64,000 nucleotides of DNA from positions 551,012 through 615,011 of the forward strand of contig PLWQ01000012.1 in NCBI GenBank assembly GCA_003165595.1, written 5' to 3'. How positions within the stretch are numbered: the first letter of the stretch is position 1; every line of letters starts with the position of its first letter. The position numbers were made by a program, and so were the translations under genes. The notes under the pieces were generated by a model that was not told the origin of the DNA, did no database searches, and worked only from the letters and a program-made list of their open reading frames with translations. Positions 16,241-24,962 of the stretch are shown here, piece after piece. This stretch comes from Fibrobacterota bacterium (GTDB taxonomy: Bacteria; Fibrobacterota; Chitinivibrionia; Chitinivibrionales; FEN-1185).

Positions 16241-18505
16241 ATGAAGTTCTGTTTCCGCAGCACAATCATTTTGCTGCTTGCAGGTAGTTTCTCGATAAGC
16301 CCTTTGAATGCCCGGGAATTGGGCCGCTGCCTCGGGACATTCGAAATAGGAAAGAATCCCCTGCTGCCCACCCCGGAAAATCTCCGGCAGGCCTCGGCGG
16401 ACATTCAGGAATCCGGCTGCAAAAAGACCATCCGGGTTCTCGCCCTTGTCGATCCTGCGTTCTCGCCCTCGGCGCTCGCCCCGGCCGGCTGGCGGCTTGT
16501 CGCGCAAGTCAACGATGTCGTGTCCCTCGAAGGATGCGAGCATACCGCGCCCTATCTTACCGCGATTCCCGGGATTCTTTCGGTTGAACACAGGACGCAC
16601 CTGTTTCCGAGCCTGGATTCGGCGCGCAAGTTTACGCATATCAACGAAGTGCAGGGCTATGCGCCGAGCGGTCTTTCCAAGCATTTTACGGGCAAGCGCG
16701 TGCTGTTCGGCATCCTGGACACGGAGTTCGACACGCATCACCCGGCCTTTCTGGATTCGCTGGGCCACACGCGGTTTGTGGGCCTCTGGGACCAGACCGA
16801 CACGTCGAATATCCGCAGGAACCGGTTCGGGTACGGGCTGATCCGCATGCAGCAGGAGATTGACAAAGACACGGTCTTCGGCCTCGGCGACTATTCGCAT
16901 GGGACAATGATGGCGGGCATGGCCGTGGGATCGGACAAGAAATACGGGTATTGGGGCGCAGCTCCCGAGGCGACGGTGATCGGCGTAAAATACGGCAGCG
17001 CCAGCGGCACCACCGCAGACATCGTAAACGGGCTCACCTGGATTTTCTCCATCGCCGATTCACTCAAGATGCCCTGCGTGGTGAACATGAGCATCGGCTT
17101 GCAGGAAGGTCCCCATGACGGCACATCGCTGGTGGACCGCGCAATCGATTCGCTTTCCGGACTCAGCCCTAAGACGGGCCTCAGCCGCATTGTGGTTGGT
17201 GCAGCGGGTAACGACGGCGCAACAAGAGTGCATATCGCCTTCAAGCTTGCGGCAGGGGAGACAAAGGGAACCTTGGTGTGGTCGGAGGATGAATGGGACG
17301 CCGCAGCCCCCAACGGCGGCAAGTGGCTCGCCTATTCGCTTGTTGACATATGGGGACAGCCCAATGTTCCTTTTTCCGACACGCTGTACATTCTGGCGGA
17401 CAGCTTCAACACATTCAAGAAAGCCCTTACGCCGCTTACCACGAACATAAAGACCGCTACGAGTCAATCGCAGAACGAACTGCTCTGGCCCGATGCGGTA
17501 AAGGGGCCCGATACGCTCATCATACAGACGTTTGTCGAGCGGGCCAATGCGACAAACCAGAAGCCGCATATGGAAATCTACATGTTTTCCAGTAATTGGT
17601 CCCTTATCCTGGGCGTGCGGGTCACGGCGAGCGCCGCGTGCACCATACATGCGTGGAATGCCTACAAACGCGACATGAACGGCGACGGCGCTACCTCAGG
17701 CTTCTCTCCCGGCGATACAACAATGACGATCAATGAAGTAGGCGGTACCGCCCACCGGATCATCACTGTGGGAAGTTACAGCACTAAGTCGTACCTCACG
17801 CTGTACGACGGCTCTCCATTCGGGCAGCCGGATTCTTCGTTGTACCAGTGGGCCTCGTGGTCGAGCATCGGGCCGACGGTTGACGGAAGAATAAAGCCCG
17901 ACATATGCGCGCCGGGACAAGTGGTGGTGGGCGCCATGGCAAGGAACGTCACCGACACTACACACCTCGTGGTGTGGCCCAACAAGGCGAGCACGGAGGG
18001 ACGGTATGAGTGGCGCAACGGCACGTCGATTTCCGCGCCCATCGTTGCCGGCATCGTGGCGCTCATGCTCCAGGTCGACTCAACCTTGACGCCCGAGACC
18101 GTCGTGTCGACCCTGCAGAAGAATGCCATAAACGACGCGTTTACCGGAAAGATTTCCTCACCCTACGACGTTCGTTGGGGTGCGGGCAAAGTGGACGCGC
18201 TTGCGGCAATCGAGGCCCTTGGCGTACCCGTGTCGACAACCCGGGCGAGGAACCAGTGGTCGGTCGTCGCGGGCGCAGTGCATGCGGCGATCCGAGGCCA
18301 AAACGAGCTGGAAGTGTGCGGTGTCGGCGCGAGCGAACAGACTGTTGTGGAGATTTTCGACACCCGCGGGTGCATGCTTGCAAAAATTCCCGCCGCAGGC
18401 AACCGGCCCGTTGCCATCCCCGGCTCGATTGCAAAGGGCTGTCTTGTCCTGCGGGTGAGGTACAAGGGCGGTGTGAGCGCAGCGCAGACTTTTCCCCGCC
18501 TGTAG
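16241..18505 (+). CDS. secreted subtilisin-like serine protease (S8)
   Basis: A 754-residue exported protease. The ATG at 16241 is preceded by GAGGAG at a seven-base spacing and starts a signal peptide (FRSTIILLLAGSFSIS). The catalytic triad is Asp160 (GILDTEFD), His220 (DYSHGTMMAGMA) and Ser596 (NGTSISAPIVAGIVALM), with the oxyanion-hole Asn in VGAAGNDG. About 375 residues separate His and Ser, so a large domain is inserted, as in several surface subtilases. An inhibitor-like propeptide precedes the catalytic domain. The C-terminal about 80 residues (VEIFDTRGCML, then GCLVLRVRYKGG) look like a sorting tail. A promoter is visible at 16180-16209. It is convergent with the expansin-like gene. 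Confidence 0.9.
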   Translation: MKFCFRSTIILLLAGSFSISPLNARELGRCLGTFEIGKNPLLPTPENLRQASADIQESGCKKTIRVLALVDPAFSPSALAPAGWRLVAQVNDVVSLEGCEHTAPYLTAIPGILSVEHRTHLFPSLDSARKFTHINEVQGYAPSGLSKHFTGKRVLFGILDTEFDTHHPAFLDSLGHTRFVGLWDQTDTSNIRRNRFGYGLIRMQQEIDKDTVFGLGDYSHGTMMAGMAVGSDKKYGYWGAAPEATVIGVKYGSASGTTADIVNGLTWIFSIADSLKMPCVVNMSIGLQEGPHDGTSLVDRAIDSLSGLSPKTGLSRIVVGAAGNDGATRVHIAFKLAAGETKGTLVWSEDEWDAAAPNGGKWLAYSLVDIWGQPNVPFSDTLYILADSFNTFKKALTPLTTNIKTATSQSQNELLWPDAVKGPDTLIIQTFVERANATNQKPHMEIYMFSSNWSLILGVRVTASAACTIHAWNAYKRDMNGDGATSGFSPGDTTMTINEVGGTAHRIITVGSYSTKSYLTLYDGSPFGQPDSSLYQWASWSSIGPTVDGRIKPDICAPGQVVVGAMARNVTDTTHLVVWPNKASTEGRYEWRNGTSISAPIVAGIVALMLQVDSTLTPETVVSTLQKNAINDAFTGKISSPYDVRWGAGKVDALAAIEALGVPVSTTRARNQWSVVAGAVHAAIRGQNELEVCGVGASEQTVVEIFDTRGCMLAKIPAAGNRPVAIPGSIAKGCLVLRVRYKGGVSAAQTFPRL

Positions 18506-18577
18506 GCGGTTTCACGAGTCTACCAAAGTTGACTTGCGCGAACCTCGGAAGCGTGCAGACGTTTCACGGCCGCGCGC

Positions 18578-19465
18578 TCACCGCACCGGCTTTACCACCA
18601 TGATGGCCGCTGCCCCTGGGGCCGGGGCCGGACCGGAGCCGTCGAACCGGCCACAGTACCTTCCGTCAATCGTATAGGTCTCGACAGCTCCCGACTCCAA
18701 GAGCGTGCGCATAGCTCGTGGGGCGAGGTTTGTTCGCAGCTCCGGCCGCAGGCGTGCGCCGACAGCCGCACGCGCCATGGGGCCGTTTGTGACCCCGGCC
18801 CCATGGCTCGAAAAATTCGCCTGCCCCGGCGTCACCGAATCCGGCGAGAGCGGGATATTTGCATCGGTCAACTGTTGGCCGTACAAATCGGTCACGCGGA
18901 AGGTAAACGGACCCGCTCCCAGCCCCGAGGCGTCCACAAAATAGTTGTAGCCGAGCCGCGGCACCGCCACCCACACCCCGCCTTGCAGCGCGTCGAGCCT
19001 GACAACAGGGTTCCTGTGGTTGAGCACCTGGATGCCGATCCACCACGGATTGCTCCCTGTTTTTATGCGGTACGCGATGGGTCCCGAAACGCTGGTTTCC
19101 ACGTACCGCCAGGTGATGGCCACGCGGCCCTGAATGGTATCGGCGATCTTTGCAAATGCCTGTTTGCTCAGGTCAACGTTGCCGCGGGGACATTCCGGGC
19201 ACAGGTCAACGATGCGCACCGTCACTTCGCCAACGGGGCCCGTAATGTGGATCGAGGCGCCGCACACGCTTCCGGTGTCGTACTCGGCGCTGTTCATTGC
19301 GCAGACCATGAGGTCGCCCGGCGACGGGCCGAACATGCAACTGCCGTCGCCGGTGGCATTGTAGTAGGTGGCCTGACCGGTGTGAACGACGGTTCCGGTG
19401 TCAGGCTGGGCAAGCGCGACCGTGAATGCCGAAGCAAGCAACGCGGACATGAGCGGTACTTTCAT
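18578..19465 (-). CDS. expansin-like secreted protein
   Basis: A 295-residue protein resembling bacterial expansins (EXLX1 group), which loosen cellulose/pectin networks without hydrolysis. A signal peptide (MSALLASAFTVALAQ) is followed by the double-psi beta-barrel domain: HTGQATYYNATGDGSC, then the signature VDLCPECPRGNVDLSKQAF with the conserved Asp. The second, CBM63-like domain has NPWWIGIQVLNHRNPV and GPFTFRVTDLYGQ. About 60 extra C-terminal residues (YTIDGRYCGRFDG) may be a sorting tail. The ATG at 19465 has a run of G before it. It lies 16 bases after the upstream lipoprotein gene, so the two are probably co-transcribed. Confidence 0.85.
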   Translation of the reverse strand: MKVPLMSALLASAFTVALAQPDTGTVVHTGQATYYNATGDGSCMFGPSPGDLMVCAMNSAEYDTGSVCGASIHITGPVGEVTVRIVDLCPECPRGNVDLSKQAFAKIADTIQGRVAITWRYVETSVSGPIAYRIKTGSNPWWIGIQVLNHRNPVVRLDALQGGVWVAVPRLGYNYFVDASGLGAGPFTFRVTDLYGQQLTDANIPLSPDSVTPGQANFSSHGAGVTNGPMARAAVGARLRPELRTNLAPRAMRTLLESGAVETYTIDGRYCGRFDGSGPAPAPGAAAIMVVKPVR

Positions 19466-19481
19466 GCACCCCCCCCTGCGA

Positions 19482-20429
19482 TTAACGATCCAGGTTGAGC
19501 GCGACGGTGGATCCGATCCTTGCCAGATATTCACCCGTGGCAACGGGAATCTTTGCCGTGCCGCTGCAGGGCACGTCAAACGTGAGAACAACAGTTCCAA
19601 GATCGACATTCGAATTGTTGTTTGACCCCTGAATCCTTATGTCGCGGACCATGGCGTAGCCTGCGCCAGGGTTCCTTCGGCACGTGTACGGCGTTATGAC
19701 CACGGCGACCATGACGGCCTGGATTACCTCCACCGTGGACGACGCAACACCAAGGTACTGGCTGGCGCCGTACAACGTGTAGGTTTCGTTCCCGACCGGC
19801 GCTCCCCTGGGCCGGTTCACAAGCGTGATCCAGGCTTTCTGATTCACGGCAACCGAACTATCGGTGGGAAGAGTAAGGGGAATGCCGGACAACTTGACAG
19901 ACACGATCGAGTCGGTAATTTTGGTGTTGACCACGAGGCTCGAATCGGCGTTCACGTCTTCGCTGGCAAACACCACCATGGTGCCGGAGGTATCCCGGGT
20001 TATGGGAACAAAGGCGATATTCCGGAGCGTAAACGAGCTGTCCTTAATAGTGGTCTGGGTAAAGAATACGGAGGCAATCGCCGTGTTTGAGTCGCTCCAG
20101 AGTCCAACCACCGTCATGGAGCCGACAACGGTGTCGCTGCCCACGGGAAGCGGATGGGTGCGGTTGACGGGAATCGTGACAATCGCATTACAGGGAAACG
20201 AATCTGATGTCCGCGACACCGTGACTCCCGTGACGGTTGCCTTGTTCATCACGTCCATGGCGATCGTCGCGGCATAGCCTAAGGGAAGGTTTGCCTTGAC
20301 CGCCCTGGTAAAGGCGTCGATCTGCGGGGCCTTGTTGAACTGCTGGACCACATTGTTGATCTGGTTCACGCAGGCGCAAGACAACAGCGCAGCGCTTGCA
20401 AGGACGGAGAGCGGCAGAGTGAATCTCAT
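19482..20429 (-). CDS. lipoprotein of unknown function
   Basis: A 315-residue protein with a lipoprotein signal (LSVLASAALLSCACVNQ). The remainder is Thr/Val/Ser rich and appears all-beta, with repeated strand patterns; no domain is recognised. It would sit in the outer membrane or periplasm. The start ATG at 20429 is preceded by AAGGAG. It is immediately upstream of the expansin-like gene on the same strand (16-base gap), suggesting a joint envelope or cell-surface role. Confidence 0.65.
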   Translation of the reverse strand: MRFTLPLSVLASAALLSCACVNQINNVVQQFNKAPQIDAFTRAVKANLPLGYAATIAMDVMNKATVTGVTVSRTSDSFPCNAIVTIPVNRTHPLPVGSDTVVGSMTVVGLWSDSNTAIASVFFTQTTIKDSSFTLRNIAFVPITRDTSGTMVVFASEDVNADSSLVVNTKITDSIVSVKLSGIPLTLPTDSSVAVNQKAWITLVNRPRGAPVGNETYTLYGASQYLGVASSTVEVIQAVMVAVVITPYTCRRNPGAGYAMVRDIRIQGSNNNSNVDLGTVVLTFDVPCSGTAKIPVATGEYLARIGSTVALNLDR

Positions 20430-20495
20430 GATACTCCTTACGCGTGACAGACGTGTGCCGACCGGGGCGGTGGTGAAACACAGACCCGTTCCGAG

Positions 20496-21134
20496 TCACC
20501 ATTTTGACAAAAGCTTCACGCCCTTCCACAGCAATAGCAGTGCGAGCACAAAAAGAACCGCGCCGAGAACCCGCATGATCAGCGCGTATGCCCGGTCGTT
20601 GAGCAGTTTCCTGGACCGCCCGACCCCGATCGCGACTGCTACCTTGGCCGCAGCAAGGCTCGACAGGAAACAGACCGGAAAAAGCGCACCGGCGGCATGC
20701 GAAAGGGGCCAGGTCCGAAGCACCAGCGGAACGCCCACCGATATCCAGAAAATATAAGGATGGGGGCTCAGAAAGTTGAGAACAATTCCTTCGCGCAGCG
20801 ATCCTGCGGCCTTGGACAGGCCGTCGCGCCGGAGTGTTGAAGTACGCACGCTCTGGACTCCCAGCCAGGAAACGAACAGCGCGCCCCCCACGGTAATGAT
20901 GCCGAGGAATGACCCGAACCGCGCGATCCGGGACAGAGCAAACAGTGTCGCGGCAATGATCGGCACGTCCGTGAAGAACGGCGCAAAAGCAACCTTGATT
21001 CCTTCACGGGCGCCGTGCCCAAGCGATTGCGAAATCGTAAGCGCGAGAAGCGGGCCGGGCGACAGCCCCGCAGACATGCCGAACACGATTGCGGCACCAA
21101 TGGTCTCGACGACAAGGTGCAAGTGAACATGCAT
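20496..21134 (-). CDS. LysE/RhtB family exporter
   Basis: A 212-residue membrane protein with five to six hydrophobic helices. The N-terminal GMSAGLSPGPLLALTISQSLGHG contains the LysE-family GLSPGP motif, and the middle helix has VLNFLSPHPYIFWISVG, typical of the family. It exports amino acids or similar small molecules across the inner membrane; substrate is not predictable. It lies 15 bases downstream of the methyltransferase gene, on the same transcript. Confidence 0.88.
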   Translation of the reverse strand: MHVHLHLVVETIGAAIVFGMSAGLSPGPLLALTISQSLGHGAREGIKVAFAPFFTDVPIIAATLFALSRIARFGSFLGIITVGGALFVSWLGVQSVRTSTLRRDGLSKAAGSLREGIVLNFLSPHPYIFWISVGVPLVLRTWPLSHAAGALFPVCFLSSLAAAKVAVAIGVGRSRKLLNDRAYALIMRVLGAVLFVLALLLLWKGVKLLSKW

Positions 21135-21149
21135 CGTGAGAGTCCCGCC

Positions 21150-22319
21150 TCAGGCGGGCTTTACCCCGTGGAGAAACGTCCCGCAGGCAAGGCTGTACCG
21201 CGTGTACCGTTCCAATTGCGCGGCAACCGGATGTTCCCTGGACTTGAAATCGGAGAAATTGACAAGCACGTCCCGTACGGTCATAGACAGAAATTGCTGC
21301 TGCACGTTTTCGGGCAGCCCCTGCGTATACATATTGAGAATCCAGGTGAGGGCGGTCAGGGGATCAAGATAATAGGGGACGTCCAGTTTCCGGACAGTGA
21401 AGCCCGGGAACAGGTTTACAAGCCCTTCGCAGGTCATGTTGTAGTAGTGGTGCGGAAACCCGTGCATCGGCTGGAGAAGCGGCGCGCTGCAGAAGATGTC
21501 GCCGCCGGGCTTCAGGATGCGCGCCATTTCCTGCGCGCAACGGAATGGGTCCTTTACATGCTCCAATACCACGGAACTGATGACCCCGTCAAATGAATTG
21601 TCGAGGAACGGCAGTCGCTCGCCCACGCCGAGTACGTCGGTTGAGGGGTAGTCAACGATTTCGAGATTCACCACGTTTTCGTAGCACTTGTATTTGAATC
21701 CCGCCCCCACGTCTATGTAAAGCTTGCCGGGATTCAATTCGACCGCCTCGATGACCGGAGGCTCCAGACCGTGATCCGACACATTGTCGGTATCCACAAT
21801 CGCGAATTCCGCCCGGAGCTCGGTCGGAAGGAAGTCGACGGCAGTGCCGGTGCGGCCGTAGACTTTGCCGCAGGAGCCGCACGCAAAACCCGCTTCGCGG
21901 GACGTGACCGCGCCGTGGCAATACGGACAGGCAAGCAGAGAGACGTATTTCGCGAATTTCTTCTCCTTGGATTCCCGGTACGAATATTTTCGCAATGGGA
22001 TCTTGATGAGATCGTAGGCCTGGTTTGCATGGAAGAGCTGGGCGATAACCTCGATGCTTTCCTTTCCGCCCAGAAGGTCCTTTGCACTCTTGCCGGATTC
22101 AAAGGATATGTGATGCTTGTACCGAAGTTGTTTTTGTTTTTCCGCAATATCGGGCCGGAGGACAAAAGCCGCATTGTCCTCAATTGTGCTGCCGGTGAGA
22201 ATCCGTACCCGAACCACGGGTTCCATGGACGCAAAGCAAATGGACACCGGACGATGTTCCGACTCATTGTCCACGCTGCCGAATCTCGGGGTTTCGATGA
22301 AGTAGTGAAACGTCTCCAT
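21150..22319 (-). CDS. SAM-dependent methyltransferase with zinc-ribbon region
   Basis: A 389-residue protein. The ATG at 22319 is preceded by TAAGGAG, so the longer upstream frame is not used. Residues 1-130 are unrecognised. LACPYCHGAVTSREAGF followed by CGSCGKVYG forms a Trm112-like CxxC...CxxC zinc ribbon near residue 135. A class I methyltransferase domain follows (LYIDVGAG motif I, DVLGVGERLPFLDNSFDGVI, VVLEHVKDPFRCAQEM, LKPGGDIFCSAPLLQPMHG). Such proteins often modify sugars or lipids in envelope biosynthesis, but the substrate is unknown. It is first of two genes with the LysE exporter. Confidence 0.85.
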   Translation of the reverse strand: METFHYFIETPRFGSVDNESEHRPVSICFASMEPVVRVRILTGSTIEDNAAFVLRPDIAEKQKQLRYKHHISFESGKSAKDLLGGKESIEVIAQLFHANQAYDLIKIPLRKYSYRESKEKKFAKYVSLLACPYCHGAVTSREAGFACGSCGKVYGRTGTAVDFLPTELRAEFAIVDTDNVSDHGLEPPVIEAVELNPGKLYIDVGAGFKYKCYENVVNLEIVDYPSTDVLGVGERLPFLDNSFDGVISSVVLEHVKDPFRCAQEMARILKPGGDIFCSAPLLQPMHGFPHHYYNMTCEGLVNLFPGFTVRKLDVPYYLDPLTALTWILNMYTQGLPENVQQQFLSMTVRDVLVNFSDFKSREHPVAAQLERYTRYSLACGTFLHGVKPA

Positions 22320-22785
22320 GAAGGGCTCCTTATCGAATGCGTTCGACAAAACGTATAAGGTGGAAATATACGTTCCGTGGCACGCCCGCACGGTAAAGCG
22401 CCACGGATTCCGGCTGAGCGCCGCGCCTCCGGCGTCATGGTGCAGGCGGTGACCGGAAGCACAGTCCCGGCCTCTCGTGCTGGTGCCTTGGCCTTCCCTG
22501 CTCCACAAATGAGACGGCCGTGATGGCCGTCGCTATTCCCATTTCTGCAAATCATTTTCTCGAAATTGACATTTCAAAAAGGCTCACGGCTGTTTCTTCT
22601 TGCGTTTCGGTGGGACACATGCGAGACTTCTCCCGGATAAAATCGGAAAAAAACAAAAACAGTAACAATTTTCGCGTTTGGTAGTCTAATTGCTATAAGA
22701 AACAGGAAGGCCTCCGCTTGCTACGAATGCGAACAAACGGATCGGGCTTCAGTCAATTACACCTACTATCAACAAAGGAGCAGTT
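22320..22785. other. intergenic region between divergent genes
   Basis: This 466-base gap separates the methyltransferase gene (minus) and the tandem-HTH gene (plus). It holds a perfect hairpin GACGGCC / GGCCGTC at about 22512-22530, and upstream of it on the minus strand a 22-codon open frame (22552-22620) with GGGAGAAG before its ATG. The plus-strand part near 22680-22730 is A+T rich and probably carries the HTH gene promoter. Nothing else was recognised. Confidence 0.4.
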
Positions 22786-23055
22786 ATGGCTCTTGCAAGC
22801 AAAAGCGAACTTGTCCGGTTGCAGAACACCCTCAAGACCGACGAGGCAATCGCAAAGAAGTTCCGCGTCACCAGGCAGGCGATCCACCAGCTGCGCGCCA
22901 AGTATGGCATCGCCTCGCGAAGGGCGCTCAATCCTGCGCGCGACAAGAAAGTGGCGGCCATGTACAAAAGCGGAAAAACCGGAATAGAGATTGCCAAGAA
23001 ATTCGGGCTGTCGGTTTCGCAGACATACCGGATTTTGTCAACAAAGAAGAAGTAA
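22786..23055 (+). CDS. small tandem helix-turn-helix protein (copy A)
   Basis: An 89-residue basic protein consisting of two helix-turn-helix units. The first is DEAIAKKFRVTRQAIHQLRA (residues about 19-40), the second KTGIEIAKKFGLSVSQTYRI (about 66-85). The layout recalls resolvase-type HTH_7 domains without a catalytic part. AAAGGAG lies six bases before the ATG. It is a close paralogue of the protein at 43939-44217. It probably binds DNA, as a nucleoid-like factor or small regulator; no ligand domain exists. The next gene encodes a small secreted protein, after a 69-base gap. Confidence 0.75.
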   Translation: MALASKSELVRLQNTLKTDEAIAKKFRVTRQAIHQLRAKYGIASRRALNPARDKKVAAMYKSGKTGIEIAKKFGLSVSQTYRILSTKKK

Positions 23056-23124
23056 GGATTCTAGCGCGGATCCAAGGCCCGTGGAGTTAATGATGCCTTC
23101 AACCGGAAACCAAAGGAGGAATCG

Positions 23125-23406
23125 ATGAGAAAAGCGGTTGCGTTCATGATGTGTGCGGCGTTTGTCCTTTTCCCATGTTCACAAATACAGGCCCAGCCGC
23201 CATCACGGGGCGGGGTTGCGGAAGAAATGAGTGAACATCCCCGGATCGAAACTGCAATACGGGATCTCAAAGACGCCATCGCATACATGGAAGCCGCTCC
23301 TCACAACTTTGGTGGCCACAAAGCCGCGGCCATTGCGGCATCCCGCAAGGCAATCATGCAGCTCGAAAAGGCCGTTGCCTATCGCGCGAGAAGGGAAGGC
23401 AAATAA
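23125..23406 (+). CDS. small secreted helical protein
   Basis: A 93-residue protein with a signal peptide (FMMCAAFVLFPCSQIQAQ). The mature part is two amphipathic helices (HPRIETAIRDLKDAIAYME and AAAIAASRKAIMQLEKAV) joined by APHNFGGHK. The pattern H-P-x-I...FGGH...A is one I know from small periplasmic proteins of unknown function in several phyla. AAAGGAGG precedes the ATG. A terminator follows directly. Confidence 0.7.
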   Translation: MRKAVAFMMCAAFVLFPCSQIQAQPPSRGGVAEEMSEHPRIETAIRDLKDAIAYMEAAPHNFGGHKAAAIAASRKAIMQLEKAVAYRARREGK

Positions 23407-23444
23407 GTCTTAAGGATCGATTAAGAACCTGATGTCAAAGAAAT

Positions 23445-23479
23445 AGCGCTGATCTCCCACGCAGGGAATCGGCGCTTTT
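23445..23479 (+). terminator. rho-independent terminator after the small secreted protein gene
   Basis: The hairpin 23445-23476 pairs AGCGC/GGCGCT and CTCCC/GGGA, and is followed by TTTT. It lies 38 bases past the stop at 23406. Confidence 0.65.
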
Positions 23480-23811
23480 GTATTGTGCTTCCGCACATCG
23501 CCAAGATTGTTTCAAAAGTTGACAACAGGTTTGGGCGTCGCTTACGCGCCCTTCCTGTTGGGCAGGCGCATTGCTTCGCTCCTGTCTAACGTATGCGTGC
23601 GAGCGATCGGTTCTAAGTCGGTCCACGCGGCACCCGCCCAGCAATCCAAGATTGCGTTTGCCTTACCAACAGATATAAGACAACGTCGGCCTCCCGCAAT
23701 TCTTGAGTCCCCGCAGATAGTTAGCGCAAAATTCCCTCATTAACGCTATTTTTACGGCATACTTGTTTCTCGAAACAGTGCTTTGCGGGGGGGACAGAAA
23801 AGGCGGAATGA
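23480..23811. other. intergenic region without recognised gene
   Basis: About 330 bases between the terminator and the GH16 gene. GC-rich imperfect hairpins occur around 23530-23600 (for example GGGCG / CGCCC). No ORF with coding character or clear promoter was recognised. Confidence 0.35.
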
Positions 23812-24852
23812 ATGACGGGATTGCATGCTGTGAGAATTGAGGCACTGAGGAACGTAGCGCTCGTGGTGGCGTTCTTGTTGACAAACGCAATGGCCGGCGG
23901 TTGGAAGCTGCTCTGGTCCGACGAGTTCGATTCCACGGCGCTCAACGACGGGTACTGGGCTGCCAAGGCCTATCCTGCGGGCGCGTTCAATAACGAAGAG
24001 GAGCGGTACGTTGCCGGTCACGACCAGAGCACCTCAAACGTCTTTGTAAAGAATGGAAATCTTATAATCGTTGCCAAGAATGCAGGCGGCATCACGTCGG
24101 GCCGCATCGAGGGCGGCGGGCTCAAAAGCTTTACCTATGGCAGAATGGAGGCCCGCATGCGGCTGCCGGTAACCGACGGCATGTGGCCCGCGTTCTGGAT
24201 GCTCGGCGTAGGCGGCTCCTGGCCCGCGTGCGGCGAGCTCGACATCATGGAGGGAAAGGGCAGGTTTCCAAACTGGACATCCGGATCGTTCCACTTCACC
24301 AATTTCGACAGAACAAACCAGTACGTGCTGCCGAAGGGCAATGTTCACGACGACTTCCACATCTATGCCGCCGAAATGACCGCCGATTCGGTCCGGTGGT
24401 ACTTTGACACCGTGAATTTCGCCACCATCACCAAGAACGACGACGCAGATTTACCCTTTGACAAGCCATATTACTTCATTCTTAACCTTGCCGTGGGCGG
24501 CAATTTCGACGTCGCCAGCGACAACACCACCGATTTCCCGGAAAGCCTGATCGTGGACTACGTCCGTGTTTTCAATTGGGATCCGACGCTCGATGCGCAT
24601 ATTCCGGCCGCAGCCGCACGCGCACCCGTGACCTCGATCACGGTCGTTGCCCGCAGGCTCCTGGTGGAGCTTCCCTCATGCCAGGCCTATGCAGCCGAAC
24701 TTGTTTCTCCCGATGGCCGGAGAATGGTTGCCACGAGCGGGAATGCAAAGTCCCTGAGCCTTCCCTTGCGCGGGCTCGCCTCCGGCCTCTACTTCGCCAC
24801 GGTCCGGGGCGAGTTCGGCACGCTTTCCAAAAGAGTGGCGGTGCGGCAGTAA
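23812..24852 (+). CDS. secreted GH16 endo-beta-1,3-glucanase (laminarinase-like)
   Basis: A 346-residue exported endoglucanase. A signal peptide (LRNVALVVAFLLTNAMA) is followed by WKLLWSDEFD, the usual GH16 opening. The active site ELDIME gives nucleophile Glu142, Asp144 and acid/base Glu147; the residue inserted in this loop points to the laminarinase rather than lichenase branch. Also seen are MRLPVTDGMWPAFWMLG and YYFILNLAVGGN. The last 75 residues (AAELVSPDGRRMVA, then ASGLYFATVRGE and a basic end) form a sorting-like tail. AAGGCGG precedes the ATG at 23812. It is followed by the GH30 gene 110 bases on, which suggests joint attack on beta-1,3/1,6-glucan. Confidence 0.92.
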   Translation: MTGLHAVRIEALRNVALVVAFLLTNAMAGGWKLLWSDEFDSTALNDGYWAAKAYPAGAFNNEEERYVAGHDQSTSNVFVKNGNLIIVAKNAGGITSGRIEGGGLKSFTYGRMEARMRLPVTDGMWPAFWMLGVGGSWPACGELDIMEGKGRFPNWTSGSFHFTNFDRTNQYVLPKGNVHDDFHIYAAEMTADSVRWYFDTVNFATITKNDDADLPFDKPYYFILNLAVGGNFDVASDNTTDFPESLIVDYVRVFNWDPTLDAHIPAAAARAPVTSITVVARRLLVELPSCQAYAAELVSPDGRRMVATSGNAKSLSLPLRGLASGLYFATVRGEFGTLSKRVAVRQ

Positions 24853-24962
24853 TCATCGGAGCCGGCTGCCCGCGCCTCCCTACTGGCCTCCGGCGCACGG
24901 CACACACTATTTTCGATGGGTTCCGAACTGTTCCCGTTCACATGCAGGAGTATTCCGCAGCC

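Noticed and set aside
22552-22620. 22-codon minus-strand frame with GGGAGAAG before its ATG, upstream of the methyltransferase gene
   Set aside because: The ribosome site is good, but there is no run of a regulatory amino acid, no alternating hairpins, and no evidence that it is conserved; noted as a weak leader-peptide candidate only.
24576-24962. Extension of the GH30 frame upstream into the GH16 gene
   Set aside because: It overlaps the GH16 coding sequence in another frame; the signal peptide and ribosome site support the start at 24963.
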